This document shows positions 39,944 to 52,919 of a stretch of DNA of 64,000 bases, piece by piece (the first letter of the stretch is position 1; each line of letters starts with the position of its first letter). The position numbers and the translations under genes were made by a program. Under the pieces are notes generated by a model. That model was not told the origin of the DNA and searched no databases. It worked only from the letters and a program-made list of their open reading frames with translations. Source of the stretch: Hydra vulgaris (taxonomy: Eukaryota > Cnidaria > Hydrozoa > Anthoathecata > Hydridae). The stretch lies in the NCBI RefSeq assembly GCF_038396675.1, contig NC_088928.1, positions 11,657,501 to 11,721,500 of the forward strand, read 5' to 3'.

Positions 39944-42900
39944 GACGTATTTAAGGGGGGGCTAGGGGGGCCAGGGGGGCTTTGGCCCCCGGGCGCCACG
40001 TTTTGACAAGGCGCCTGCTTTTTGTATGCTAAAATTTTAGAAAATCAAAAAATAGTCATTTTATATCGTTTCACAAAAAATTTTTATATTATTATTATGT
40101 CCAAATCATAAACCATATATAAATATATTTTAGGCCATACATAAATCAAATTTTATTTTTTTAAGTAATAAGCAGAATAAATTACGCCTTAACTATATTA
40201 AATTAGCAATTGGATTTTGATCGCCTTTTGAGGGATACTTTCTTTTGGTAACCATCTTGTATATACCGCGTGTGCACAATATAATTTATATTTTTATTAT
40301 TATAATTATAATTGAAATTTCAAAGATTTTTGTCAGTTTTTTCCATTGTTGGCCGAAGTAATTTGCTCTTCAGTATGTTGTCTGCTTAATGCCTTGTATT
40401 ACAGTATACAGTCTTGAAAAAGGTAAACATTTGTATTTCGATTGTTCTTTTTAGTTTTAGTATTAACATTATTGTTATCATATATAATTTGTGTTCTGCC
40501 TACTGAGTCTAGTGAGTTTTTTATATAATCTTTAATATTATTTAAAATTATGCTTATTGCATCATGGTATAAACTTATAATAACTCATACCTTTTAGGAT
40601 TCTTATTTTAAAAAGCGATGAGTGTTCATACTAAAAAGCTTAGCGGCGCAGAAAACCGAAAACGATCTCATGCAAAAAATGATGCTCAAGCGAAAATACT
40701 TTTAAAGACTGCTAAGTTAGAAACATATTTTAGCTTTACAGATAAAGAGCCTCACATATCGCCAAGTAAGTTTATTTTGCTAGAAAACCATACGTTTCAT
40801 TAATTTTGCAAATATATTATACATATAAATACATATTGTTATGTTATTTATTGTTTAATGTAAATAATTTATATTTAAAATGTAGATATGCGTAGTAACC
40901 ATTATTTATGTTTTCAGTTGAAAATGTAGTAAATAATACAAGCAATCAAAATGGTTACAGCTTTATTGTTAATGAGAATAACCTATCAAATCCAGACGAT
41001 CTAATATTAATATTATCAAGTAAGAGCAGTACTAAAACTAGTAAATCTCTATTGACTACAGAATCTGAAGAACTAAATGATACACCGTGTTTGTCCATGC
41101 ATGAACATAACAAACCCGAATGTTTATTGTAAAATCTTTATTTAAAATTTAATATAATTTTTAAATAATATCTTTTGGTACATGCATGTTATATAAAATT
41201 TATTATATTTTTCTTTATAGAAACCAAAATGATCACAGATTCACTGTTAATAAAGATAATCTATCAAATCCAGACAATCTAATATTATCAAATGGCAGCA
41301 TTACAGAAACGAGTAAAACTCTATTGTCTACAGTATCGGAAGAAATAAATGATACACCAGGTTTGTCAATGGATGAACATAACAGTCTTCCTAAACAATG
41401 TATTGTTCCTGAGTAAGCTTTTTTTAATTTTTTAATTTTTTTTATGGCATGTTACAATTATAAACATGTACATAGGTAGTCTGTTTGTTTTAGTCGCTTG
41501 TTATGTGAAATTGTGTAAGAAAATAAATTATTAATAAGTATATTACACTCTGTACATTTTAAACGATACCTATATTCTCTAGTTATATTATGCATTTATC
41601 TCTATTATCTAATGCTTGAATGTTTTTTGTAAAACTTTTTTTATATAATTTGTTATAAACTGTGAATAATATTTTTTGGTTTTTGTATATTAAATAAACA
41701 TATTTTCTCTTTAGAAATGATCCTGCCAATTGGCTAAAAAATCAAGAAACGATAGATTATTTATCAATCAATGGATTTAACCAAAATTTAGAGAACAATA
41801 ATTTCCAAAAGTCAAAAAGAGTTTACACTCAAATAATTGGTGGGGAAAGACGCACTCGTTTTCGATATTTGTCAAAAAGTATTTTTGTATCTACTTTTGT
41901 TAATGGTGAAAAAATTAACCGAACATTTTTGATTTACTCAGAAAGTAAAGGATCAATATTTTGTGCACCCTGCTATTTATTTGGTTGGACATCGTTTGCC
42001 ATAGTTGGTTTTTCAGATTGGAAAAAAGGAGAAGAAAAAATAAAGCGTCATGAAAATTCACAACACCACAAATTGTGTGTAATGAATATGAAAGAAAGAA
42101 AAGAAGTATTAAATCGAGTTGATCAAAAGCTAAAGAATCAAGTAGAAACGGAAATAAATTATTGGAAAAATGTATTGACAAGAGTTGTAGCTGTTGTGAA
42201 ATCCCTTTCTTCTCGTGGAATGTCTTTTAGAGGCGATGATGACCGTTTTGGATCTGTTCATAATGGGAACTTCATGATGAGCTTAGAGCTTATTGCTCAG
42301 TTTGATCCTTTTTTAGCACAACACATTGAGAAGTTTAGAAATAAAGGAAAAGGTTCAACATCGTACCTATCATTTAATATATATGAGCAGTTCATAAGTA
42401 TAATGGCAGATAATGTTATTCAACAAATAGTAAAAGAAATAAAGGAAGCTAAATACTTTTCCATCAGTATTGATTCTACTTCTGACATTAGCCATGTAGA
42501 TCAACTGTCATTTATTTTTCGGTATGTTCAAAAGAATGGTTGTCCAGTAGAAAGATTTTTAGGATTTTTACCCAATTCTGGGCATAAATCTGAAGAATTA
42601 GCAGATGCTGTGTTTTTAGTTTTAGAATCGCATGGATTAGATATTAACAATTGTCGTGGTCAAAGTTACGACAATGCGTCTAATATGTCTGGTAGATATA
42701 CAGGACTTCAGGCTCGCATTAAAGAAGTTAATCCTTTAGCTACATTTGTACCATGCTCGGCACACTCTTTAAATCTTGTTGGTGAATGCGCTGTGGACTG
42801 TTGTATTTATGCTTCTGAATTTTTTATTCTGCTTCAAAATATTTACAAATTTTTCAGTGCCTCTACATATAGATGGGAAATACTTCGGAAGAATTTGATT

Positions 42901-43860
42901 AAAACAAAAAATATATCACTTAAAAAACTATCAGATACCAGGTGGTCAGCAAGATCTGATGCAAGTATTAGTTTAAACAAAAATTGGATTGAAATAATTA
43001 ATGCACTGTCTTTTATCAAAGATGATAAAACAGAAAAATCTATTATAAGATCAGAAGCTAACGGGCTATATTTAAAACTAGACAGTCTTGAAACAGCTAT
43101 AATGGCCACATTATGGGGCGATATACTAGAAAGATTTCACAAAACTAGTAAACAATTGCAGTCAGTTGAGATTGATTTAGAAACAGTTGTAAGTTTATAC
43201 GAATCTTTAATTCGATATGTATTAGATTTAAGGAGTATGTTTGATATCTATGAAGAGAGAGCAATTAATAAGTCGGGACACAATACATATTGAAAAATAC
43301 GAAATAGAAAAAGAAAACTAACTGCAGATGAAAAAAGAGAAGGAGAAAAAAATTTTGAAATTCGAGACTCTTTAAGAATTAACACATATTATGCTATTAT
43401 TGATAAACTTCATTCTGAGCTAGAAAGAAGAAAATTGTGCTATGATGAAGCCAATAAAAATTTAACTTTTTATTTCAAATAATAAAACTATTGCCATCAG
43501 AAGTTTACAAAAAAGCAGAAATACTTCAAAGTATATATAAAAATGATCTTTCATCTTCATTTGCTAACGAGTGTGTACAATTTAGAAGTTATTTAATGAG
43601 TTTAACTGAAAGCGTAAGACCTAAAACTATAATAGATATTTATAAAATGATCAGAACTGAAAAACTTCAAGAGCTGTTTCCTTACGTAGATATAGCATTA
43701 AGAATATATCTATGTTGTCCAACGTCCAATTGTTCAGCCGAGAGATCATTTTCAGCATTAAAGAGGATTAAATCTTATTTGAGGTCACGAATGACAGTTA
43801 TTTTAAAAAAAGGGCGCTTAAAGAAAAAGTGCCCCAGGGTGCCAAAAGTTCAAATACGTC

Positions 43861-43864
<4 letters not shown>
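39940..43864 (+). mobile_element. 3.9-kb hAT transposon inside an (AT)n tract
   Basis: Terminal inverted repeat CAGAGACGTATTT (39940-39952) and AAATACGTCTCTG (43852-43864), 13 bp perfect. TATATATA on both sides is the expected 8-bp TSD but cannot be told apart from the microsatellite. The left subterminal region is G-rich (GGGGGGGCTAGGGGGGCC). Carries a four-exon transposase gene with lesions near its 3' end. Confidence 0.9.
40618..43840 (+). pseudogene. hAT transposase, ZMYM1/TTF-finger type, damaged at the 3' end
   Basis: Predicted exons 40618-40765, 40918-41128, 41221-41412 and 41715 onward join in frame. Exons 2 and 3 are a tandem duplication (NENNLSNPDD versus NKDNLSNPDN; LNDTPCLSMHEHN versus INDTPGLSMDEHN). 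Exon 4 has a TTF-type zinc finger (FCAPCYLFGW, HENSQHHKLC), a DUF4371-like core (YFSISIDSTSDISHVDQLS at 42460, CRGQSYDNASNMSGRY at 42655, CSAHSLNLVGECA at 42757, LSDTRWSARSDA at 42930), and after the breaks the hATC region CCPTSNCSAERSFSALKR (43710). Family role: cut-and-paste DDE transposase. Damage: TGA at 43291, a frameshift at about 43465-43480, and loss of the hATC tail after LRSRM, where the frame runs into the right terminus. The core itself is intact. Confidence 0.88.

Positions 43865-43927
<63 letters not shown>
43865..43927. repeat. (AT)n tract, right of the hAT insertion
   Basis: Continuation of 39859-39939 after the hAT element. Confidence 0.97.
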
Positions 43928-43929
<2 letters not shown>

Positions 43930-43966
43930 ACAAAGTACCTTAAAATACTGTATAACTTTAAGGTAT

Positions 43967-44454
43967 TTAAATATTAAATTTTTAGAACCTACATATACTT
44001 TAATATTATTCCCAAAGTTGTTTATGGGAATCCCAAAAAGATTTTTTCATGGGACATCCACAATAAAAAAAGCAATCTGTAAAAAATTATGATTTTTGAC
44101 CTTTACCATCGACCAGGCTCAAAGGTCAAATGACCAAATGACCAATAACTTTTTTTTATTGAACTTATCACTTTTTTGTATAGACACAAAGTTGTTCGTC
44201 TATGCAAGAGCTTCTGTTTGTCACCAAAATCAACTTTCTAAGTATAATAGCAAAAAAGTTATGACGTTTTAAATAACCAAGGTCAAGTGAAAAGGTCAAA
44301 ACTTTGAAAGGTCATATCTCAAAAAATAATTGACCTAAGTCAAAAAAATTTACATGTTTTTCTTCTGTCCATATGCCCAACATGTGAGCCAATTTTCAAC
44401 AAAATCCGAGTCGGTGATGTCAGATGAGTGGTTCCACTTGACGTGGAATGCCCC
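43967..44454. repeat. Right long TIR of the GGGGCATTCC element
   Basis: About 490 bp, reverse complement of 27554-27734 plus 36738-37056, with small differences. It preserves the empty target (AACCAAGGTCAAGTGAAAAG) of the 9-kb insertion. The open frame at 44354 is a TIR artefact. Confidence 0.9.
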
Positions 44455-44458
44455 CTCT

Positions 44459-44540
44459 ATATCTTTATGGGATACACTTTTATCCCAATACAATAAAGTC
44501 AATAATATTCTTAAGAAACTATACAACAAATTACATATAA
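44459..44540 (-). pseudogene. DUF4806 gene copy C, upstream part of the interrupted exon
   Basis: Minus strand reads LLTLLYWDKSVSHKDIE up to the TSD. Joined across the 16.9-kb insertion it continues VILARLESIE at 27549. A possible acceptor, TTTGTTGTATAG, lies just upstream. Further 5' exons were not recognised. Confidence 0.5.
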
Positions 44541-44544
44541 CATT

Positions 44545-46050
44545 TAGAATTTTTAAAAGTAAATACAACATTTACTAATAAAGTAAATAAAATTTAAGAC
44601 AGAGGGGCAAATTTTTAACGACAAAAATATATACTTGCTATTGAATTCATAATATAATTATGAATTATGGAATTTGCAGGTGTGCATTCAATTTCTGGCA
44701 CTGACACAAAACAATTCTTGTTAACGTTTGAGATACAGACAGCATTGTAAAACAAAAAAATTCATATTAAAACAATGAAAAATATTTTAAAACATTGTTT
44801 GTAAATAAAGTTTTTAAAATATTTTTAATTTGAATATTAATAATAATACAACTTTTAAAAATAGTATCATCTATAAAAATATTGTATTACCTTAGTCTAT
44901 TAGATAAACCTAAATAAACGTTTATGTAAAGAATAATAATGAACCATCGGTAACTGTTTAAACTTTGAACTTGTATAAATATTATGTTTTCTTTTTTAAT
45001 AATTGATTTCAAATGGATTTCAAAGTTGGTGAAAGCTTTGATATGTTAAATATTGCACAATAAAATGTTCATTGACAATCTAACTTTTTGACTGTAATAC
45101 ATGAAAAGTCTTTGAAAATTGTAAAAGTTAAAGCTATGAATAAAGATTTCCTATCATCAGACAAGAATTTTGAATTAAAATTTACCATTTAATAGATTTT
45201 GTTCATTCAACTTCTCAGAGTAAACATTGAATTGCAAAGAGTTTGGAGTAACAGGTAAATCTCAAAGTTTATTAATATTTTTTTTACAATAATATGAAAC
45301 TGAAGATAAATCATTACTAAAATAATCTAAAGATTCATCTACATCAAAATATACATAATTTTTTGTCTCTTCAATCTTTATTTTGACTGATCATTTTTTC
45401 TGTCTGTCTCCTATTTTTTGTCACCAGAGCAGAAGTTTCGCCGTCTGCTAAGTTCAATCTTGCATCGCTATAAAAATCTATAACTTAATTCATTAATAAT
45501 TTAGTTACAACTAAAGTTAATGTATGAGCTTAAAGTTGTTAACTGTTGTAGGCAAACTAAATATGAACGATACCCAATAAAATTAATTAAAAACTAATAA
45601 AGCTAAGAATAATGTCCCTCCCCTCAGAATATACAGGGTTGCTTTGCTTTAAATCGATTGATTTAAATTAGTTGATTTAAATCGATTTAAATTATGATTT
45701 AAATACCAAGAATAAAAATCATGATTTATATTGAGTTTTTTGATTCTATTTGTTTTTAATGATTTAATCTCATAGTTCAATCAATTATTATATACTAGTC
45801 ATTGGTCTTATAATAAAATAAGTAGAATTTAGATTCTAGTAACATCACTTTTTGTACACTGTGTTAATAAGTTAATAGATGGAGTTTCACAATCAAACAC
45901 AGAAAAAATCAAATAAAAGAAACATATTTGAAATATAAAACTTCAGCTTTTAACAACCACAATGCTACTGTAGTAGTCATATATAAAATTTTATATCTAA
46001 TGACACTAGTGGCGTATAATTTGCAGGTATTATTAATACGTTTATGAACT
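44545..46050. other. AT-rich non-coding stretch with a GATTTAAATC cluster
   Basis: No gene. At 45633-45740, CAGGGTTGC is followed by repeated TTTAAATCGAT and TGATTTAAAT words in both orientations, like a degenerate hAT-type MITE; a related word is at 10317. Confidence 0.45.
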
Positions 46051-46053
46051 ATT

Positions 46054-46244
46054 TTTGTGTAAGATCTTACAGTTATTTTTTATTCAATATTCATTACTGT
46101 CTGACAATTCAAATGTTTAATTTATGTAATACAGAAGACATTTTAAATATCTTCTTCATCAAATAAATCAAACATTTAAAATGTCAATACAGTAAACGCA
46201 GTATTGAAAAAAAAAATAATAATAACTGTAAAATCTTACACAAA
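46054..46244. mobile_element. 191-bp fold-back MITE
   Basis: TTTGTGTAAGATCTTACAG at the left is mirrored by CTGTAAAATCTTACACAAA at the right. The interior also pairs (CAAATGTTTAAT with ATTTAAAATG; AGAAGACATTT with AATATCTTCTT). No clear TSD. Confidence 0.7.
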
Positions 46245-46690
46245 GTTAATTTGATTAATGCCTTTATTTTTACGTTGATAATTTAGATGGCAGTAAAATA
46301 TCATAAGCACTTTATTTATATGTTGATTAATATTTTATAATTTAAAAAAATTAAACATTAAGTTACAAATGCCTCTTGAAGTTGATTCTTAGAAGATTAA
46401 TAATAAAAGATTCTTAGAAGATTAATAAATATAGCTTATTTCGTTAATTTGTATAACTTAAAAAAAATGGGAAGATAGTATTAAAACCTTTTGATACTAC
46501 CTTCCCATTTTGTAAAAGAATACCATTTTTAAAAAGTGTTATGCAACAAGTTTTAAACATATACCAATAAATCGCGCGATTACATTGACCGAATATTGGC
46601 TCATTAGCCATTCGTGTAAGAACAGGGTGCAAATTTACAAAACTTTCATAACTCTTGCGTAACTTACGGAAAACTTACGCAAATTTATTT

Positions 46691-46850
46691 TTCCGTAACT
46701 ATTTGGTTTCCGTAACTATTTGGTTTCCGTAACTATTTGGTTTCCGTAACTATTTGGTTTTTGTAACTATTTGGTTTCCGTAACTATTTGGTTTCCGTAA
46801 CTATTTGGTTTCCGTAACTATTTGGTTTCCGTAACTATTTGGTATTCACC
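46691..46850. repeat. Tandem repeat, 17-bp unit, about 9 copies
   Basis: CGTAACTATTTGGTTTC repeated head-to-tail almost without variation; one unit starts TGTAACT and the last ends GGTATTC. Confidence 0.97.
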
Positions 46851-47012
46851 TACATTTTGCAGCGTAAGCGTAAAGTTAAGGTTTTTGCTTAAGTAAGAGT
46901 TAAATTAAAAACAAATGAGAAATCATTCGTTTACATTTTTAACTAAAATAAACAAGATTTAATGTTTAAGAATTAATGTATCAAAAGAGCAACTATTAGA
47001 TATACTTAACTA

Positions 47013-47088
47013 CCCAGCAAGCACACAACGTTGAAACAACGTTGAAATAACGTTGATCGACGTTGATCAACGTTGTGTGCTTGCTGGG
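47013..47088. mobile_element. 76-bp palindromic MITE, CCCAGCAAGCACAC ends, TSD TA
   Basis: CCCAGCAAGCACACAACG at the left and its complement CGTTGTGTGCTTGCTGGG at the right, flanked by TA/TA. The interior is AACGTTGA words only, so the element is little more than two ends. Confidence 0.88.
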
Positions 47089-47094
47089 TACTTT

Positions 47095-49540
47095 TGCAAT
47101 TACTATAGCAACATTTAGTCAAGTTTTTAAGTTTAAATTTAAGAACATTGGCTAATTAGTAAAAATAAACTTAAACATGACTAAAAAAATAAATTTAAAT
47201 TTAAACAATATCTTAAGGGATTATAGATGCATTTAAAATCTATGAAAATACGCTTTATTTGAGACTCAAGTTTACATACTTTAACAAAAAAGTTTTTTTG
47301 ACAATATGAATATATGAACTTTACCCCTAATTTATGAATATTATGATCTTAACCCCAAATGCTGAGAAATGCTATAATAAATCGTATTGTTTGTTCAGCA
47401 ACAGAAAAATTTGTTGTTGTTGGCCTGTGCAACTATTAAAAGCACTATTCTAAAGGAGTTATAAATTTAGAAATTGATTAAATTTTAGTTAGGGCTTTTA
47501 ACGATTTACAATCTAGTTGAATGAAAACTGCTATTAGAGTATTAATTACTACCTGTAATAAATATTCAATAACTACAATAAATTTAATAACATATTTAAA
47601 AACTGCAATAAAATAAAGCGATCAAATTTCAAAAATCGTTTACTTTTAACAAATATTATTGATTTTATTTCAGATAATATTAAAAATTGCATTAAAGTTA
47701 AAAAATAATTAAAAATTTCACATTTGGACTTTAGTTTTGCGTCGCAAACCCTAAAAAGTCAAGAGATTCATTGATAGGTATTAAGACAATGGTAGATCCT
47801 ATAGAAGCTCTAACTTTCAGTGTTTATTTATAATATAACAAGATACTTATAGAAGTAAAGTCTTGAAGTTAGCTTAAAGCAGGTTGTAGCATCAATAATT
47901 AATTTATCTCAAAATAGCTTACTTTAGAACCCCATAACTCTGCTCAAAAATAAAACCAAAAAATCATATTGCTTCAATGAGTTTATCATTTATTTTTACT
48001 ACAACTGTACAAAATATCAAAGCACCATAACGAATAGTTCTTAAGTAATTTATTACAGCATGCTAAAAATTTTCTGAGAAAAAACCAGTTTAAGATAGTT
48101 AAAACTAAAAAAAAAAAAATGTTAAAAACGAATTTTTATTTCATTTCTTAAAATTTGCTATCACTCACCAAATTAAGAGCAGTAACCTAATTTTATAAAA
48201 GCAATACTCTAAACTTATAAAAGTTTTTTATAAGCTTTATTTAACTATTTAAGTTCCATACAGAAATTAATATTCATATTTAGCAAAACTAAACATTTAT
48301 GAAATTATAAATAAAAATATCGATTGGAAGATTGAATTAAACTAAAATCACTAGAAACACTCAGCATCATAAGCTATTCCATCTTTTTCTTTATCTTAAT
48401 CAACTTAACATTTTCATTTTGTTCTATTTTGTTTCCAATGTTGGTTTAATTTATCACTTGATATTTTTGCTATATTTTTAATTTTTCAACTTTTTGATTG
48501 CAAAATGTTATATAATTTTTACCAGCGTTAATAGTTCTAAATAAACATTTAGTTTACCACATTATCTTTCAGACACCATTCCCAAAATTTTGCATTTAAA
48601 GAACTTTTATTGTTTTGAGATTTTTCAACAATATTGTCTGCTTTGAATTTGCAACACATTGAATGTCTTAATTCTAATTAAGATGTCTCAAATTCAAAAA
48701 ACCACAGCTTTTGTAATTTTTTAATATCAGGTATTGCAATCACTAAATAAAAATTTATATCTGAAATTCATGTTATTAGACTTCATCTCACAGTCAAGGC
48801 ATGTTCAAACAAACGCAAAAGATTATATAATAACATTAACATCAATTAAAAGATTATTGGACTCATTTTGATTACCATGAGGTTGTGGAATTGTTTCATC
48901 AATGACAATAAGATTGTTGATTGAGATTATAAAGTTAGGGGAAAAAAAGACGATTCTTCATTACAAAAGCATCTATATTTCAAGGAAAAATTGACAATCT
49001 TGATTTTCTTCATCTTTTTTTTGAAACTCTAGAAGCACAAGTTATTCCTCTCCTCAAAACAGTTTTTATATTGTACAATTAGAAATCATATATTTATTTT
49101 ATTCTCCACTAAAACAAAAAAGAATAATAAAGAACTATACTCTGGCAATAATTAAAATCAATAACTAAAAAAAGATAGCATTAGCTTTCAATCTATATTT
49201 ATCAAAACTTATTTTAGAAAATTATTTCTCAATTATAAGAATCAATATACGATGTATATAAGGTATATAACACTTTAGTACCTTATTTAAAATAATGTAC
49301 AAAAGTGTATTGCTAAGGATTTTGCAATACACTATAGTACCTTATTTTAAATAAAAAATCAAAGCATTTATACCATACTTTTATATTTTGATATTTTTGA
49401 TCACCTGAAGTTCTTTTTCTATAGATCCTTTTTTTTTTTACTGACATTAATAATTTAAATAAACTAATATTAAAATTAATAACTTAAATAGCTTATAATA
49501 GTAAATTAATATTAGCCAAGTAACAAATATGACTTCACTA
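47095..49540. other. AT-rich non-coding stretch
   Basis: No gene. An imperfect hairpin at about 49265-49355 (CACTTTAGTACCTTATTTAAA and ACACTATAGTACCTTATTTT flank a GTGTATTGC/GCAATACAC stem). Confidence 0.5.
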
Positions 49541-49548
49541 TTTACAAG

Positions 49549-49549
49549 A

Positions 49550-49590
<41 letters not shown>
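49549..49590. repeat. (TA)n(CA)n microsatellite
   Basis: About 20 bp of TA followed by about 20 bp of CA. Confidence 0.95.
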
Positions 49591-49591
<1 letters not shown>

Positions 49592-49911
49592 AATTATGTT
49601 CAAGTTAAAAAGTTAATATAAAACTTAATTATCTGACAATAATTATAATAAAATTCTTATGAATTTAATTTTCCAAGTTATACATTATAAATATATTTAT
49701 TAAACATAAAACTTTTTGACTTTATCTTTTAATAAACATAAATTTATTGAACTTAATATTGGAATATTATTTTTTCCCTTCAGACTGAAAGTTTAGTAGC
49801 GCTAATTTACAGCTTAATTATTTGTAGGTACACACAAAAAAATATTATTCTTATAGAACAATTTAAGAAAATTTGTATAATTAACATAAAATTTGTTATG
49901 CTGTGAATTTA

Positions 49912-49966
49912 TTATGTGATAATTTGTTACTTATGCTATTAGCATTACTAACAAATTATCACATAA
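49912..49966. repeat. 18-bp perfect inverted repeat
   Basis: TTATGTGATAATTTGTTA at 49912-49929 and its exact complement at 49949-49966, 19-nt loop. Confidence 0.8.
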
Positions 49967-50239
49967 CAAATAGCTAGTATTACTTACAAATTGTCAAAAT
50001 ATGTAGATAAAATAGTATACAACATTTTATCATAGTATGTAGTAACGTCTACAAAATGACATTATAGACTAATTAGTTGATAACATTTTAACAGAGTATG
50101 TTGTTATTACTGCAAAGGGAAGAAGTTAAATATTAAACAAATACTTTTTATTAAACTATACCAAAAAGTAGTTTAACCTACAAACTATTGATCAACTTTT
50201 TTTTGTTAAAGTTTGTGAAAAGATTTTTTTAAATTTGTC

Positions 50240-50340
50240 ATAAATATAGTGTGTATGTCCCTTTAAGTTTATAGTATAAATTATGCTATAATTTATACTA
50301 TATTTTATAGGGACATATACACTATAGGGACATATACCAT
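50240..50340. repeat. Palindromic TATGTCCCT repeat
   Basis: GTGTATGTCCCTTTAAG and TATAGGGACATATACAC face each other around TATAAATTATGCTATAATTTATA. Confidence 0.6.
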
Positions 50341-50684
50341 TATCTAGATAGATGTTTATCATATACACAATAACTTCTTTATCACAAATTTTAAAAAATC
50401 TTATCACAAATTTTTACAAAAAAAAAATCAATATATGTGATCGTTTAAAGTTAAGCCAAAGTTAAGGTAGCTCCTACTTAACGTAACATTTCTTGCTTAA
50501 ATCTAGCTGAGCATTTTCTTAGGATGTTAGTTGAATATCATAATTTAAGAATCGAACTTACGAAACATTTATCACAAGTTTTGTTCTAAGCAACTGCGCA
50601 AGTTTTGTAAATACGAAAATTATTAAGTTTAGAGCTTACGCCAAATTTACGCTTATGAAAGTTTTGTGAATTCGCACCCTCATT

Positions 50685-51065
50685 TGTACGTAACAATTAA
50701 TAATACTATTATTTAAAGATGTTGTTGATTAAGTAATTCTAATCGGTTTGGTGATAAAAGGAATCGCCGCATTTTAAAATTATGAAACCCTTTTACATTG
50801 CTTTTAACGTTGTATAATAGCACTCAATACTTGTATTTAAATCAATTTAAAATTAAATCTTGCATTTTGTTTAATTTTTATTTTCATGGATAATATTTTT
50901 TTAAACCATTTTATTTATATGTTAATAAAATAAAATTATTCAAAATTTCTGTTATTTATGCAATATTTTTTCTTTTTTAGTATGTTATTTTAGAAAAAGA
51001 TTTCTTTTTTTCTAAATATAGCATACTAAAACAGGAAAACTTCGTATTTCAGCTACATATATATT
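50685..51065 (+). repeat. Dispersed 380-bp repeat with terminal hairpin, copy 1
   Basis: CATTTGTACGTAAC, GATGTTGTTGATTAAGTAA, ACTCAATACTTGTATTTAAA, ATTTTCATGGATAA, TTATTTATGCAATATTT and a hairpin TTTTAGTATGTTATTTTAG / CTAAATATAGCATACTAAAA appear in the same order as at 63604-63990. Confidence 0.85.
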
Positions 51066-51177
51066 AACTTTTTAAATATATTCCCAAAAAACTATAATTG
51101 TCAACTAAAATAAGCTTATTAAACTCAAACTTCAGAAAAACACATGATCATCAATTTTTAGTAAAAAGTTTTGAATA

Positions 51178-51300
51178 TTTAGGGGCTTGGCAATAAGACT
51201 ACTTTTGTCTTCTTCTTGCCCCCGCCATTCGTACATTTTACAAAAGAAAAGTAATAATTTGTGACGGCAAATTTAGAAAAATAAAATATTATAAAAATTA
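51178..51300 (+). repeat. CR1-like LINE 3' tail, detached copy
   Basis: AGGGGCTTGGCAATAAGAC, TCTTCTTCTTGCCCCCGCCA, then GTGACGGCAAATTT and A-rich sequence. No RT frame upstream, so a very short 5'-truncated insertion. Confidence 0.7.
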
Positions 51301-51519
51301 AAATCAACTGCTGCAATAAAGAATGTGTTTATGTATCAATCAATAACAAAATTAAATCTGAAAAAAAATTAATTTGATAATTGTAAAATTAATAATCATA
51401 AAAATAAGAATAATTTAAAAAATATCATAATACTGTTTGAAAAATACAAATGATCTTGTAGAGATAAAGTCACTTATAAAAACTTTATTTTCTTCGTTAT
51501 TCTTCGACAAATTTTAAGT

Positions 51520-51945
51520 CTGCGTCATTTGAATACTTATTCACAAAAAAAGAGTTAAATTAACTTTCGCTCCGAACTTTTGAATGAGGAACAGAATTTG
51601 ATTGTCAGACGAACTGACATTCCCTAAATCCCCTAAATAATTGGGAAGGCTGCTCAAAATTTATATGACTATAGTTTTTATACACTAAGAGATTATTGCA
51701 TGACGTGAAGGACTTGTTAATGAACTTAAATTTTGTTTAAAATGCTAAAATAAATGTATATAGAAATGTTATAAACTTGTCGCTTTTACGCTAATGGCAT
51801 GAACCGGAGGTAAACATTTTAGGGGTTTATTGTTCACAGGCTATGATTATCGCAATACTTTTAAAAGCTTTACATAAACATGAATACATAAGTGTTTGGA
51901 GTTTGCTCCAGGTCTTTACATAAAGTTATATTCTCAAACAAAAGC
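51520..51945. repeat. Relative of the 5736-6323 fold-back element
   Basis: AGATTATTGCATGACGTGAA, GAACTTAAATTTTGTT, TGTTCACAGGCTATGATTAT, TTTGGAGTTTGCTCCAGGTC follow the order seen in the 5736-6323 element. Diverged. Confidence 0.55.
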
Positions 51946-52680
51946 AAAATGCTTGCTACGGGCCTGATTTTAAATATGTGATTGGAATCAGGTTGTTTAA
52001 ATATTGTGATTTGCACTTTTGTTAACTTTTTTTCTTTAAGTTTTTAAAAATTTAAAGTAAAAAAAGTTATAAATATTTATTGAAAAAAAAAGAACTTGAT
52101 GTTCTTTCATCTGTATGATAAAGTAACATCAAGACACTTTCATTTAAAATTGACCATATAATTTTAAATTTAAAAGTGTGCCTTTTTGAACCATCCTACT
52201 AAATTTGCTGTACTAAATAAATTAAAATAAGCGGTTGTTGTGCTTATGAAAAGTTATAAATTTTTTTTAAGTTGATTACTTTTAGTTTTTTAACTTTAAT
52301 TTTCTTTTTTCAGATTAATCTTGACATTATTTACATCTGTCTTTTTTAAATTTCTTTTAAAAGATTGTCTGGTTTATTGTTCTTACTTTGGAAATGGCTC
52401 TACATTTTGCAATTTTATTTTAACTTTTGTATTTTTGCTTCTTTTATTCAGCGTGGTTGTTAAAAACCAATCTAACCAAAATGAAAGTTATTTCTGGAAA
52501 TGACTAACTACTAGAATAATTGTTAGATAATAGAATAATAAAGGAATAATTGTTGTGTGGAATAGACTAATTGAAATTAATTCATTCCAGACAGCAGTTT
52601 TATAAATAGTTATTAGTAAATAAACAAAAAAAAAATTAATTTTCATATCTGTTAGAGTGGTTGTTACGACCAGTGCTGAC

Positions 52681-52917
52681 CTGCACCATCCCGAACGGGG
52701 GGTAAAGGGGTATCTCCCCCACCCCCAGCTGTTATATATGCATTTGAGTTAGCGAATTCGTACATTTAGCATTTCGATTGGCAAGTTTTGAAATATAGTT
52801 GGCAAATGTCAAATATTGAGGGGCCTTTTTGTGTGTGTGTGTTTCTCTTGTTGGCAAAAAACACATACAACTCCCCCTCCCCACCCCCAAATGAGAGACC
52901 TTTTCGAGACGGCCCTG
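52681..52917. mobile_element. Degenerate sibling of the 23754-23974 hAT MITE
   Basis: CATCCCGAACGGGGGG at the left, AAATATTGAGGGGCCTTTTT and GTGTGTGTGTTTCTCTTGTT inside, TTCGAGACGGCCCTG at the right, as in the copy at 23754. TIRs mutated, TSD not visible. Confidence 0.8.
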
Positions 52918-52919
52918 AC

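Noticed and set aside
46691..46850. CRISPR-like array
   Set aside because: The 17-bp units are head-to-tail without spacers: a plain tandem repeat.
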